Shown here: in pieces, positions 34,945-42,904 of the stretch
Layout of the letters: every line of letters begins with the position of its first letter
Position numbering within the stretch: position 1 is the stretch's first letter
Assembly: GCF_008087085.1 (NCBI RefSeq)
Contig: NZ_VIYJ01000001.1
Coordinates: forward strand, 558,001-622,000
Length of the DNA: 64,000 bases
Reading direction: 5' to 3'
From: Nocardioides rubriscoriae
Lineage (GTDB): Bacteria > Actinomycetota > Actinomycetes > Propionibacteriales > Nocardioidaceae
Made by a program: the position numbers and the translations under genes
Notes under the pieces: generated by a model
What the model saw: only the letters and a program-made list of their open reading frames with translations
What the model was told of the DNA's origin: nothing
Database searches by the model: none

Positions 34945-36189
34945 TCAGACCGCAGCCTTCTCGGCCTTCTGGCGCTTCTCGAGCTGCACCAGACGCGCCT
35001 GGGCGGCGCGGCGGACCTTGGGGCCCTTGGTGCTCATCGCCCACAGCAACTTGGCCTGCGCGGGGAGGTTCTTGGGCGTGGTGGTGGCCAGGAACCCGTT
35101 GGGCAGCGACAGGCGCACGACGCGGTGCCAGGCCGACAGCACCTGCTTCGGCAGCGGCGCCTCGTGGTAGTTGAGCTCGTACTTGTCGAACAGCGCCTCG
35201 ACGCGGGGGGCGATCTCGGCGTAGCGGCTCGACGGCAGGTCGGGGAACAGGTGGTGCTCGATCTGGTGCGAGAGGTTGCCGGTCATCAGGTGCATGGCCT
35301 TGGAGCCGGAGATGTTGGCCGAGCCGAGCATCTGGCGCAGGTACCACTGGCCGCGGGTCTCGTCCTCGGGGATCGACTTGCGCTCGAAGGTCTCGACGCC
35401 CTCGGGGAAGTGGCCGCACATGATGACCGAGTGCGACCACAGGTTGCGCACGAGGTTGGCGGTGAAGTTGGCGGTGAGGATCGGCAGCGTGGCGCCGAAC
35501 GGCAGGCCGAGCGCGGGGTGGACGACGTAGTCCTTGGTGGCCTGCTGGCGGATCTTGCGCAGGGTCTTGGCGAGGTCGGACTTGAACTTCTCGCTGCGCT
35601 TCTCCTTCGGGATCGACAGGTTCTTGCCGAGCTCGAGGTCGTAGGCCGCGATGCCGTACTCGAAGAAGCAGGCGTTGATGAAGTTCCACAGCGGCTGGCC
35701 GAGGTGGAAGGGGTGCCAGCGCTGGTCCTCGTCGATGCGCATGATGCCGTAGCCGAGGTCGTTGTCCTTGCCCACGATGTTGGTGTAGGTGTGGTGGACC
35801 TCGTTGTGGGAGTGCTTCCAGCCCTCGGCGGTCGAGGCGTTGTCCCACTCCCAGGTGGTCGAGTGGATCTTGGGGTCGCGCATCCAGTCCCACTGGCCGT
35901 GCATGACGTTGTGGCCGATCTCCATGTTCTCGAGGATCTTGGCGACCGACAGCCCGAGGGTGCCGAGCACCCACAGCGGCGGCAGCGCCGAGCCGAGGAG
36001 CACCGCGCGCGAGCCGAGCTCGAGCTTGCGCTGCACGTCGACGACCTTGCGGATGTAGGCCGCGTCCTTCTCTCCGCGCGCGTCGAGCACGTCCTGACGG
36101 ATCGCGTCGAGCTCGACGCCGATCTGCTCGACGTCCTCGGGCGTGAGGTGGGCGGTCGGGTTGACGTCCTGCTTGGTGATGACGGTCAT
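34945..36189 (-). CDS. Membrane acyl-CoA delta-9 desaturase, DesA3 type
   Basis: 414 residues, membrane di-iron desaturase. His boxes: H93NVMH97, H128NEVHH133 and H308QIEHH313 (the third HxxHH preceded by Gln). Hydrophobic segments at about 60-85 and 225-260 would span the membrane. This pairs with the ferredoxin reductase gene directly upstream (start-to-stop gap 28 nt), the arrangement of M. tuberculosis Rv3229c (DesA3)-Rv3230c, in which the reductase delivers electrons for introducing the delta-9 double bond into stearoyl-CoA. ATG 36189 is preceded by GAGGAGTC, an excellent ribosome binding site. Confidence 0.92.
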   Translation of the reverse strand: MTVITKQDVNPTAHLTPEDVEQIGVELDAIRQDVLDARGEKDAAYIRKVVDVQRKLELGSRAVLLGSALPPLWVLGTLGLSVAKILENMEIGHNVMHGQWDWMRDPKIHSTTWEWDNASTAEGWKHSHNEVHHTYTNIVGKDNDLGYGIMRIDEDQRWHPFHLGQPLWNFINACFFEYGIAAYDLELGKNLSIPKEKRSEKFKSDLAKTLRKIRQQATKDYVVHPALGLPFGATLPILTANFTANLVRNLWSHSVIMCGHFPEGVETFERKSIPEDETRGQWYLRQMLGSANISGSKAMHLMTGNLSHQIEHHLFPDLPSSRYAEIAPRVEALFDKYELNYHEAPLPKQVLSAWHRVVRLSLPNGFLATTTPKNLPAQAKLLWAMSTKGPKVRRAAQARLVQLEKRQKAEKAAV

Positions 36190-36217
36190 GGTGACTCCTC
36201 GGGTGATCGAGCGTGGG

Positions 36218-37336
36218 TCAGCGGTCGATGGTGCACGGGCCGGCGGCCGCGCTGATGCAGGTCTGGATGGCGACGCCGTCGCCGGGGGTGGCCACGGTGA
36301 CCTGGCCGTTGCGCAGGTCGCGGACGACGCCCTCGCGCAGCGGCAGGACGCAGCCGAAGCACACGCCGATGCGGCAGCCGCTGGGCATGAGCGCCCCGGC
36401 CGCCTCGGCGACGTCGAGCAGGGGCGTGTCACCGGCGGCGTCGACGGTGACGCCGGTCGTGGCGAGGGTGAGGGAGCCGCCCTCGCCGGACGCCTCGAGC
36501 AGCGGGGTGCGGAAGCGCTCGGTGGTCAGGTCGAGGCCGCGCGCGGCGTGGTGGGCCTCGAGGGCGTCGAGCAGGCCGGCGGGGCCGCACGCGTAGGCGA
36601 GGCGCTCGTCGAGGTCGGGGACGATCGTGGAGAGGGAATCGACGTCGAGCATGCCGTCGCGGTCGTCGTAGCGCTCGACGAGCGTGAGGTGGCCGGCCGC
36701 GGCGTGGGCGCGCAGCTCGTCGCGGAAGATGGCCGAGTCCTCGTTGACGTTGACGTGGACCAGCGTGATGTCGGTCGCCGGCGTGGTGGCGCGGGAGAAG
36801 AGGTTGCGCAGCATGCCGATGACCGGGGTGATGCCGGAGCCGGCCGTGACGAGCAGCAGCTTGGCGGGCAGCGGGTCGGGCAGCACGAAGTCGCCCTCGG
36901 CCTGGGCGAGCTGCACCATCTGGCCGGCGCGGGCGCGTCGTACGAGATAGCCGGAGACGACGCCGCCGGGGATCGCCTTGACGGTGATCGACAGGCAGCC
37001 GTCGCGGCGGGGGCCGTGCGTCAGGGAGTAGGTGCGCCACAGGCGCACGCCGTCGACGTCGACCCCGACGCGGACGTACTGGCCGGGCACGTGACCGGCC
37101 CAGTCCTTGCTCGGCTTGAGCACCACGGTGGCGGAGTCGGCGGTCTCGGGGCGGACCTCGACGATCCGGCCGCGCAGGCCGGTGTCGCCCAGGCCACCAC
37201 GCAGCGGGTGGAAGACGTCGAGGACGTCGTCGAGGTCGAGCGGGGTCACGGCGGCGTCGGCGAGGCGCCGCAGGCGCTGGCGGAGGCCACCGCGGCGGGT
37301 GCCGCCGGAGGGTCCGTACAGAGCGGGGGAGGTCAT
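36218..37336 (-). CDS. Ferredoxin reductase / 2Fe-2S oxidoreductase for the desaturase
   Basis: 372 residues: FAD-binding domain (GQYVRVGVDV, then LWRTYSLTHGP with the RxYS flavin motif), NAD(P)-binding domain (LLVTAGSGITPVIGMLRNL) and a C-terminal plant-type 2Fe-2S domain (CRIGVCFGC ... CISAA, C-x4-C-x2-C-xn-C). It matches Rv3230c, the electron donor of DesA3. ATG at 37336 lies 6 nt after CAGACT on the minus strand (37348-37343), so a leaderless start is plausible. It is divergent from a PucR-type regulator, which may control this pair. Confidence 0.92.
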   Translation of the reverse strand: MTSPALYGPSGGTRRGGLRQRLRRLADAAVTPLDLDDVLDVFHPLRGGLGDTGLRGRIVEVRPETADSATVVLKPSKDWAGHVPGQYVRVGVDVDGVRLWRTYSLTHGPRRDGCLSITVKAIPGGVVSGYLVRRARAGQMVQLAQAEGDFVLPDPLPAKLLLVTAGSGITPVIGMLRNLFSRATTPATDITLVHVNVNEDSAIFRDELRAHAAAGHLTLVERYDDRDGMLDVDSLSTIVPDLDERLAYACGPAGLLDALEAHHAARGLDLTTERFRTPLLEASGEGGSLTLATTGVTVDAAGDTPLLDVAEAAGALMPSGCRIGVCFGCVLPLREGVVRDLRNGQVTVATPGDGVAIQTCISAAAGPCTIDR

Positions 37337-37420
37337 GCCCCTAGTCTGCCGATCCCAGGCGCTAAACTCCTGACCACTCGACGTGAAGATCGGCGTCGCT
37401 TTTGTTCGTAGGAGACAACA

Positions 37421-38620
37421 ATGCCGTCACGCGCCCGGTCCGCCCGCCCCACCGGTCCCCAGGGCCTGCTCCTGCCCGCGGCGGTCGCCACCCAGATCCG
37501 CGACGGGCTGCCCGGGGTCGCCGACGCGGTGGTCGCCGCGATCATCGAGGAGGTGCCGGGTTACACCGACGCCTTCAACGGCCCGATGGGCCAGACCATC
37601 CGCCAGGCCGTGCAGATCGCGCTGGGCGGCTTCTTGTCCTTGGCCAGCGGACGTCGCGGCACCGACCCCCGTACGCCGACCGCCCCGGCCGTCGACGGCG
37701 CCTACCAGCTGGGCCGCGGCGAGGCCCGCAGCGGCCGCAGCACCGAGGCGATCCTGTCGGCGTACCGCATCGGCGCGCGGGTGTCGTGGCAGCAGATGGC
37801 GCAGGGCGCGGTGCGCGCGGGCCTCGACGCCGAGACCCTCGCCTCCTTCGCCGCGCTCGTGTTCGCCTACATCGACGAGCTCTCGGCAGCCAGCGTGGCG
37901 GGCCACGCCGACGAGCTGGCCACCACCGGCCGGGTGCGCGAGCAGCGCCTCGAGCGCCTGGCCCACCACCTGGTCACGGGGTCGCCCGAGGACACCGTGT
38001 GGGCCGCCGCCGAGCGCGCCGACTGGCCGGCGCCACGCACCCTCTCGGCCGTCGTGACGCCCGAGTCGCAGGTGCGGCCGCTGCTGGCGGCGCTCTCTCC
38101 CCTGACCCTGCAGGCCGCCGACCCGCCCGGGCTCGACGACGGGGTCCTGCTGCTGGTGCCCGACGCCCACGGCCGCTCGCGCGCCCGCCTGCTGCGGGCC
38201 GTGGCCGAGCGCGGGGCCACCGCCGGACCGCCCCGCCCGTGGCTGGCCGTGCGCGCGTCGTACGAACGGGCGCTGCGGGCGCGCACGCTGGGCCTGGGGC
38301 CCGACACCGAGGAGCACCTGCCCGCGCTCGTGCTCACCGCCGACCCCGAGGCGCTCGCCGACCTGCGCACCCGGGCGCTCGCGCCGCTCGCGGACCTGCG
38401 GCCCGGCACCGTCGACAAGCTCGCCGAGACCCTGAGGCTTTGGCTGCTGCTCCAGGGGCGGCGCGACGAGGTCGCCGCCGCGCTGTTCGTGCACCCCCAG
38501 ACCGTGCGCTACCGCATGGGCCAGGTCCGCGAGGCCTACGGCGACACCCTCGACGACCCCCAGGTGGTGCTGGCGCTGACCCTGGCGCTCGGGGTGCCCC
38601 CCGTAGCCTCGGACGAGTGA
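37421..38620 (+). CDS. PucR-family transcriptional regulator
   Basis: 399 residues: an N-terminal helical domain (RsbRD-like, LPGVADAVVAAIIEEVPGYTD...), a middle GGDEF-like region and a C-terminal PucR HTH (ETLRLWLLLQGRRDEVAAALFVHPQTVRYRM). Its position opposite the desaturase/reductase operon, sharing an 84-bp intergenic region, suggests control of membrane lipid desaturation. ATG 37421 is preceded by TAGGAGA. The stop overlaps the next GTG start by 4 nt, coupling it to an SGNH lipoprotein gene. Effector unknown. Confidence 0.83.
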   Translation: MPSRARSARPTGPQGLLLPAAVATQIRDGLPGVADAVVAAIIEEVPGYTDAFNGPMGQTIRQAVQIALGGFLSLASGRRGTDPRTPTAPAVDGAYQLGRGEARSGRSTEAILSAYRIGARVSWQQMAQGAVRAGLDAETLASFAALVFAYIDELSAASVAGHADELATTGRVREQRLERLAHHLVTGSPEDTVWAAAERADWPAPRTLSAVVTPESQVRPLLAALSPLTLQAADPPGLDDGVLLLVPDAHGRSRARLLRAVAERGATAGPPRPWLAVRASYERALRARTLGLGPDTEEHLPALVLTADPEALADLRTRALAPLADLRPGTVDKLAETLRLWLLLQGRRDEVAAALFVHPQTVRYRMGQVREAYGDTLDDPQVVLALTLALGVPPVASDE

Positions 38621-39546
38621 TCCGAGCAGCCGCCGCCGTTGCCACCGCCGCCCTGCTGGCCGCGCTGAGCGCCTGCTCCGGCGACCCCGACGACGGGGCC
38701 GCGGCCGTGCCGCCGTCGGCGGCGTCGACCCCGTCGACCCCGTCGTCCCCGTCGACCCCGGCGACCCCGGCGACCTCCGGCAGCCCGACGACGCCGGCCA
38801 GCCCGTCGGCACCCGCCGTCGGCCCGCAGTACGTCGCCCTCGGCGACTCCTACGCCGCCGCCCCGGGCGTGCCCGCGACGTCGGGGGCCGACGGGTGCTT
38901 CCGCTCCAGCGGCAACTACGCGCAGCTGGTGGCCGCCCGCACCGGCCTGTCGGTCACCGACGTCACCTGCAGCGGCGCGACCACCCAGGACGTGCTCACC
39001 CGCCAGGTCCCGTCGCTGTCGGCCGAGACCGAGCTGGTCACCGTCGGCATCGGCGGCAACGACTCCGACCTGTTCACCTCGCTGCTGCAGAGCTGCCTCG
39101 GACTGGCCTCCTCCGACCCGGGCGGCACCCCGTGCTCCGACGCGATCGGGGCCCAGGTCGACCAGACGCTGCCCCGGACCGAGGCCGACCTCGGCACCCT
39201 GTTCGACGCGATCGCCGAGGCCGCGCCCGACGCCCAGGTGCTCGTGGTCGGCTACCCCCGGCTGCTGCCGACCTCCGGCTCGTGCCCCGACCTGGTCCCG
39301 CTGGCCGCCGGCGACTACCCGCTGCTCAACGAGGTGACCGACCGTCTCTCCGGCGCCCTGCGCACCCAGGCCTCCGCCCACGACTTCGAGTTCGTCGACC
39401 TGGCCCGCCCCAGCCGCGGCCACGACATCTGCTCGGCCGACCCGTGGGTCAACGGCGTGTCCGTCGCCCCCGACGGCACGATCCCCTTCCACCCCTTCGC
39501 CGCCGAGCAGCGGGCCGTCGCCGGGATCATCACGACATTTCTGTAG
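38617..39546 (+). CDS. Secreted SGNH hydrolase lipoprotein (copy 1)
   Basis: 309 residues. Signal peptide with lipobox LSAC (Cys near residue 20), then a Ser/Thr/Pro linker of about 45 residues, then an SGNH domain: YVALGDSYAAAPG (catalytic Ser), CSGATT (Gly block), VGIGGND (Asn block) and a late FHPFAAEQ (His). The family resembles actinobacterial GDSL lipases with disulfide-linked Cys (CFRSS, CSDA, CPDL, DICSADPWV). GTG 38617 overlaps the pucR stop (GTGA). A paralogue follows 29 nt downstream. Confidence 0.85.
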   Translation: MIRAAAAVATAALLAALSACSGDPDDGAAAVPPSAASTPSTPSSPSTPATPATSGSPTTPASPSAPAVGPQYVALGDSYAAAPGVPATSGADGCFRSSGNYAQLVAARTGLSVTDVTCSGATTQDVLTRQVPSLSAETELVTVGIGGNDSDLFTSLLQSCLGLASSDPGGTPCSDAIGAQVDQTLPRTEADLGTLFDAIAEAAPDAQVLVVGYPRLLPTSGSCPDLVPLAAGDYPLLNEVTDRLSGALRTQASAHDFEFVDLARPSRGHDICSADPWVNGVSVAPDGTIPFHPFAAEQRAVAGIITTFL

Positions 39547-39575
39547 GACGTCCGACTACCTCGTACGATTTGCCC

Positions 39576-40532
39576 GTGCTCCATCGACGACGCCCTCCCG
39601 CGCGCCTGCTGCTGGCCGCCGCGCTGGTGGTCGCGACCCTCGCGGGGTGCGCCGCCCGGGCTGACCAGGGCGCGCTGCCCGACGCCCCCGCGGCCTCCCC
39701 GGCCGCCCCCACGACCGGGTCGGCCGGCTCGACGGCACCGACGCCGGACGACGCGCTCGACGTCTACGTCGCCATGGGCGACTCCTACACCGCGGCGCCG
39801 CTCTTCCCGCTCGACGACGCCCGGGTCATCGACGACTGCCTGCGCTCCGACTCCAACTACCCGACGCTGGTCGCCGACGAGCTCGGCATCACCGTCGACG
39901 ACGTCAGCTGCTCGGGCGCCTCGACGACGAGCATCTTCAGCGAGCAGAGGTTCACGACCAAGACCCAGCCGCCGCAGATCGACGCCCTCTCGCCCGACGC
40001 CGACCTGGTCACGGTCGGCATCGGGGCCAACGACTTCACGTTCTTCTCCGACATGATCTTCGACTGCCTGGCCGTGGCCGACCGCGACGTGCAGGGCGCC
40101 CCCTGCCGCGAGTCCAACACCGACGCCGAGGGCCGCGACCGGCTGCGCCGCAACCTGGTCAAGATCCGCACCAACGTCAAGAAGGTCGTCGAGGCGATCG
40201 CGCAGCGCGCGCCCGACGCCCGCATCCTGCTCGTCGGCTACCCGCAGATCATCCCCGACCAGGGCACCTGCCGTCCGCGGCTGCCGCTGGCCGTCGGCGA
40301 CTACGCCTACACCCGCGACCTCAACCTGCAGCTCGCGCGCGCCGTCCGCAACGGCGGCGTCTCCGCCGGCGCCGAGTACGTCGACCTCGTCGCCGCCAGC
40401 CAGGGCCACGACATCTGCGCCGAGCAGCCGTGGGTCGCCGGCATCCGCGGCAAGGACAACCGGGCCGCCGGCCTGCACCCCTACCCCGCCGAGCAGGAGG
40501 CCGTCGCCTCGCTCGTGCTCGGGATGCTCTGA
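39576..40532 (+). CDS. Secreted SGNH hydrolase lipoprotein (copy 2)
   Basis: 318 residues, paralogue of the preceding gene: lipobox LAGC (Cys near residue 24), Ala/Pro/Thr linker, YVAMGDSYTAAPL (catalytic Ser), CSGASTT, VGIGANDF and LHPYPAEQEAV (His). Conserved Cys pairs match copy 1 (DDCLRS, FDCL, GTCRPRL, DICAEQPWVAG). GTG 39576 has TACGAT 6 nt upstream, so this copy has its own leaderless promoter although it follows copy 1 closely. It probably hydrolyses lipid or acyl esters at the cell surface; the substrate is unknown. Confidence 0.85.
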   Translation: MLHRRRPPARLLLAAALVVATLAGCAARADQGALPDAPAASPAAPTTGSAGSTAPTPDDALDVYVAMGDSYTAAPLFPLDDARVIDDCLRSDSNYPTLVADELGITVDDVSCSGASTTSIFSEQRFTTKTQPPQIDALSPDADLVTVGIGANDFTFFSDMIFDCLAVADRDVQGAPCRESNTDAEGRDRLRRNLVKIRTNVKKVVEAIAQRAPDARILLVGYPQIIPDQGTCRPRLPLAVGDYAYTRDLNLQLARAVRNGGVSAGAEYVDLVAASQGHDICAEQPWVAGIRGKDNRAAGLHPYPAEQEAVASLVLGML

Positions 40533-40553
40533 CCGAGGCGCCACCCGACCCGC

Positions 40554-40623
40554 TGTAACTCACCGTTACGTGCACTCCCCCACCGGTCTACGGGTGGGCA
40601 AGTGCACGTAACGGTGAGTTACA
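40554..40623. terminator. Perfect 23-bp inverted repeat between convergent genes
   Basis: Left arm 40554-40576 begins TGTAACTCACCGTTACGTGC; the right arm 40601-40623 is its exact complement. The 24-nt loop contains a second small stem (CCCACC/GGGTGGG). The right arm covers the stop codon of the amidohydrolase gene. Confidence 0.75.
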
Positions 40624-42148
40624 TGTCGCCCGACCGGTGCACGACCCGCCCCCCGACGACCGTCAGCGCGACGCTCGTACGCCGCAGGGCAGCAGCGGCC
40701 TCGCGGGCCGAGCCGGCCGGGGCGAGGGGGTCGTGGTCGAGCAGGACGAGGTCGCCCAGCGAGCCGACCCGCACGGTCGGCTGCTCGTCGACCGAGGCGG
40801 CCAGGGCCTCCTGCGGCGTGAGGGCGTGCTCGGGGTGCCAGGCGTCGCGGTCGTCGTCGTCGCGGCCGCGGTGGACGGCGGCGGCGATCGCCAGCCACGG
40901 GTCCAGCGGCGAGACCGGGGCGTCGGAGCCGAGCACGAGCCGGGCGCCGGCCTCGAGCATCCAGCGGAACGCGAAGGACCGGTCGCCGCGACCGGGCCAG
41001 ATCAGCTCGGTCAGGTCGCGGTCGTCGAGCAGGTGCGCGGGCTGCACCGAGGCGCGCAGCCCGAGGTCGGCGAGCCGGGTCACGTCGGGGCGCGCGACGA
41101 GCTGGGCGTGCTCGATCGAGCCGCGGGCGCCGGTGGCGGCGTAGGCGTCGAGCGCGGCGGACAGCGCAGCGTCGCCGATCGCGTGCGTGGCGACCTGGAG
41201 CCCGGACATGTGGGCGCGCGCGAGCAGCGCCGACAGCTCGTGCGCGGGCAGGTTGGCGGCCCCGGTCGGCTGCTCGAGGCGGTCGCCGTCGGCGTAGGGC
41301 TCGCAGCACCAGGCCGTGCGGGTGTTGAGCGAGCCGTCGCTGATGATCTTGAGCGAGCCCATCACCAGCCGGTCGTCGCCGGGCACCAACGGCGTGCCGG
41401 TGCGCAGCCCGGCCTCGATCACCGACTCGAGGCGGTCGGCGTACGACGCCATGCGCACGCGCAGCAGGTCGCAGCCGTCGTGCCAGCGCTCGCGCCACTC
41501 GTCGGCGCCCCCGGTGAACTCGAAGTCGACGAGCCCGACCACCCCCTGCGCGGCCGCGGCCGCGAGCGTGGAGCGGTAGGCCGCGGGGCCGTCCCCGGCC
41601 TCGCCGGTGAGCCGGGTCAGCAGCTCGTAGGCCGCGAACCACTCGTTCTCGCGCACCACCTCGTCGCGCACGCCGAGCCCGAGCGCGGCCAGCGCGGCGC
41701 TGTTGAGCCAGGCGTGGTGGGCGTCGCCGGCGATGAGGACGACCGGGGTCACCCCGGAGACCTCGTCGAGCTCGGTGACGGTGACCTCGCGGGTCCAGAC
41801 CCCGGGGCGGTGACCGAAGCCGATCACCGGGCGCCCCGGCCGCTCGGCGACGAGCCCGGCCACCAGCGCCCGCGCCTGCTCGGGCGAGGTGAGGGCCGAG
41901 GTGTCGACGCGCTGCTGGCTCAGGGTCCACTGGCCGAGGTGGACGTGCTGGTCCCACAGCCCCGGCACGAGCCAGCGCCCGCCGGCCGCGACCTCCTCGA
42001 CCCCGTCGGGCCGGGTCAGTCCCGGACCGACCGCGGTGACGACCCCGTCGGTCACCAGGACGTCGACGGGCGCGCCGAACACCGGGTCGCCCGTCAAGGG
42101 CACGATCCGGGTCTCTCGCAGCAGCAGGCCGGTCATCTGGTCAGGCAT
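40619..42148 (-). CDS. YtcJ-like metal-dependent amidohydrolase
   Basis: 509 residues, amidohydrolase family 3. WLVPGLWDQHVHLGQW carries the first metal-binding HxH; further candidate ligands are in ATHAIGD and LGSDAPVSPLDPW (Asp), and SIEHAQLV supplies a His. Usually acts on N-acylated or cyclic amides; the substrate is unknown. ATG 42148 is 7 nt after TAGCGT on the minus strand (42161-42156), consistent with leaderless transcription; an in-frame ATG at 42136 is less likely. The stop codon TAA lies in the perfect inverted repeat. Divergent from the small secreted-protein gene at 42201. Confidence 0.87.
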   Translation of the reverse strand: MPDQMTGLLLRETRIVPLTGDPVFGAPVDVLVTDGVVTAVGPGLTRPDGVEEVAAGGRWLVPGLWDQHVHLGQWTLSQQRVDTSALTSPEQARALVAGLVAERPGRPVIGFGHRPGVWTREVTVTELDEVSGVTPVVLIAGDAHHAWLNSAALAALGLGVRDEVVRENEWFAAYELLTRLTGEAGDGPAAYRSTLAAAAAQGVVGLVDFEFTGGADEWRERWHDGCDLLRVRMASYADRLESVIEAGLRTGTPLVPGDDRLVMGSLKIISDGSLNTRTAWCCEPYADGDRLEQPTGAANLPAHELSALLARAHMSGLQVATHAIGDAALSAALDAYAATGARGSIEHAQLVARPDVTRLADLGLRASVQPAHLLDDRDLTELIWPGRGDRSFAFRWMLEAGARLVLGSDAPVSPLDPWLAIAAAVHRGRDDDDRDAWHPEHALTPQEALAASVDEQPTVRVGSLGDLVLLDHDPLAPAGSAREAAAALRRTSVALTVVGGRVVHRSGDM

Positions 42149-42200
42149 CGCGACGACGCTAGCCAACGCCCGGCGTACCGGCTGACATAGGGTCGCGCCT

Positions 42201-42890
42201 GTGAAGGTCCGGGTCCTGGTCGCGGTGCTACTGGCGCTGGCCGTCGGTGCCGCCGGTGGCTGGGCGCTCGCCGCGTCGCGGCCCGACCCCGAGCCGGGGC
42301 ACCCGGTCGCCTTCTCCGACCCCGCGCCCGTGCCGGCCCAGAGCCCCAGCCTGCCCGTGCAGGTCACCGAGCCCGATCCCGACGACCCGCCGCTGGCCCC
42401 GGGCCTGGCCCTGGAGACCCGCACCCTCCAGGCGCCGCCTGTCGACGGTCGACCCAGTCCGCTGCGGGTCACGCTGCCCGTCCCGGTCGGCTGGGTCGGC
42501 GGCGCCGTCGCCATGCCCGACCCCGACGACCCGGTCCGCTTCCAGTTCCGGGTGCCGCTCAACGACACCAACTCGTACGGACTGCGCGTCGACCTCTTCA
42601 CCGGGCCACCGATCACCGTCGAGCGGGCGGTCGGGGCCCGCCAGGCCGCGATGCGCTCGGCCGACACCGAGGGCAACTTCCAGGACCTCGGGTTCGCTGA
42701 GGAGCAGGACGACGGGTTCCTGGCCGACTACATCCTCGACGGCTACCGCCGCTACTCGCTCGAGCGGTTCTTCTCCGGCCCCGACCCCGACGTCGCCTAC
42801 GTGACGGTGGCGGTGGTCGGGCGCCAGCAGGACCTGCAGGGCATGGAGTACCTCGTGGACCGGATCTCCGAGGGCCTGCGACCCGGCTGA
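42201..42890 (+). CDS. Membrane-anchored/secreted hypothetical protein
   Basis: 229 residues: an N-terminal hydrophobic segment (residues 4-25), a Pro-rich spacer (about 28-65) and a compact domain with VTLPVPVGWVGG, VERAVGARQAAMRSA and a YVTVAVVGR strand near the end. The domain resembles the extracellular part of the neighbouring kinase and of other actinobacterial lipoproteins that bear a 'PVPxGW' strand, but no family is certain. GTG 42201 has TAGGGT 7 nt upstream (42188-42193). It converges with the kinase gene, ends 14 nt apart. Confidence 0.6.
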   Translation: MKVRVLVAVLLALAVGAAGGWALAASRPDPEPGHPVAFSDPAPVPAQSPSLPVQVTEPDPDDPPLAPGLALETRTLQAPPVDGRPSPLRVTLPVPVGWVGGAVAMPDPDDPVRFQFRVPLNDTNSYGLRVDLFTGPPITVERAVGARQAAMRSADTEGNFQDLGFAEEQDDGFLADYILDGYRRYSLERFFSGPDPDVAYVTVAVVGRQQDLQGMEYLVDRISEGLRPG

Positions 42891-42904
42891 GCGACGGGCG
42901 CCCG

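Noticed and set aside
38690..38815. Tandem repeat in SGNH copy 1 (CCCCGTCGACCCC-like)
   Set aside because: It is a low-complexity Ser/Thr/Pro linker between lipobox and enzyme domain, common in actinobacterial lipoproteins.
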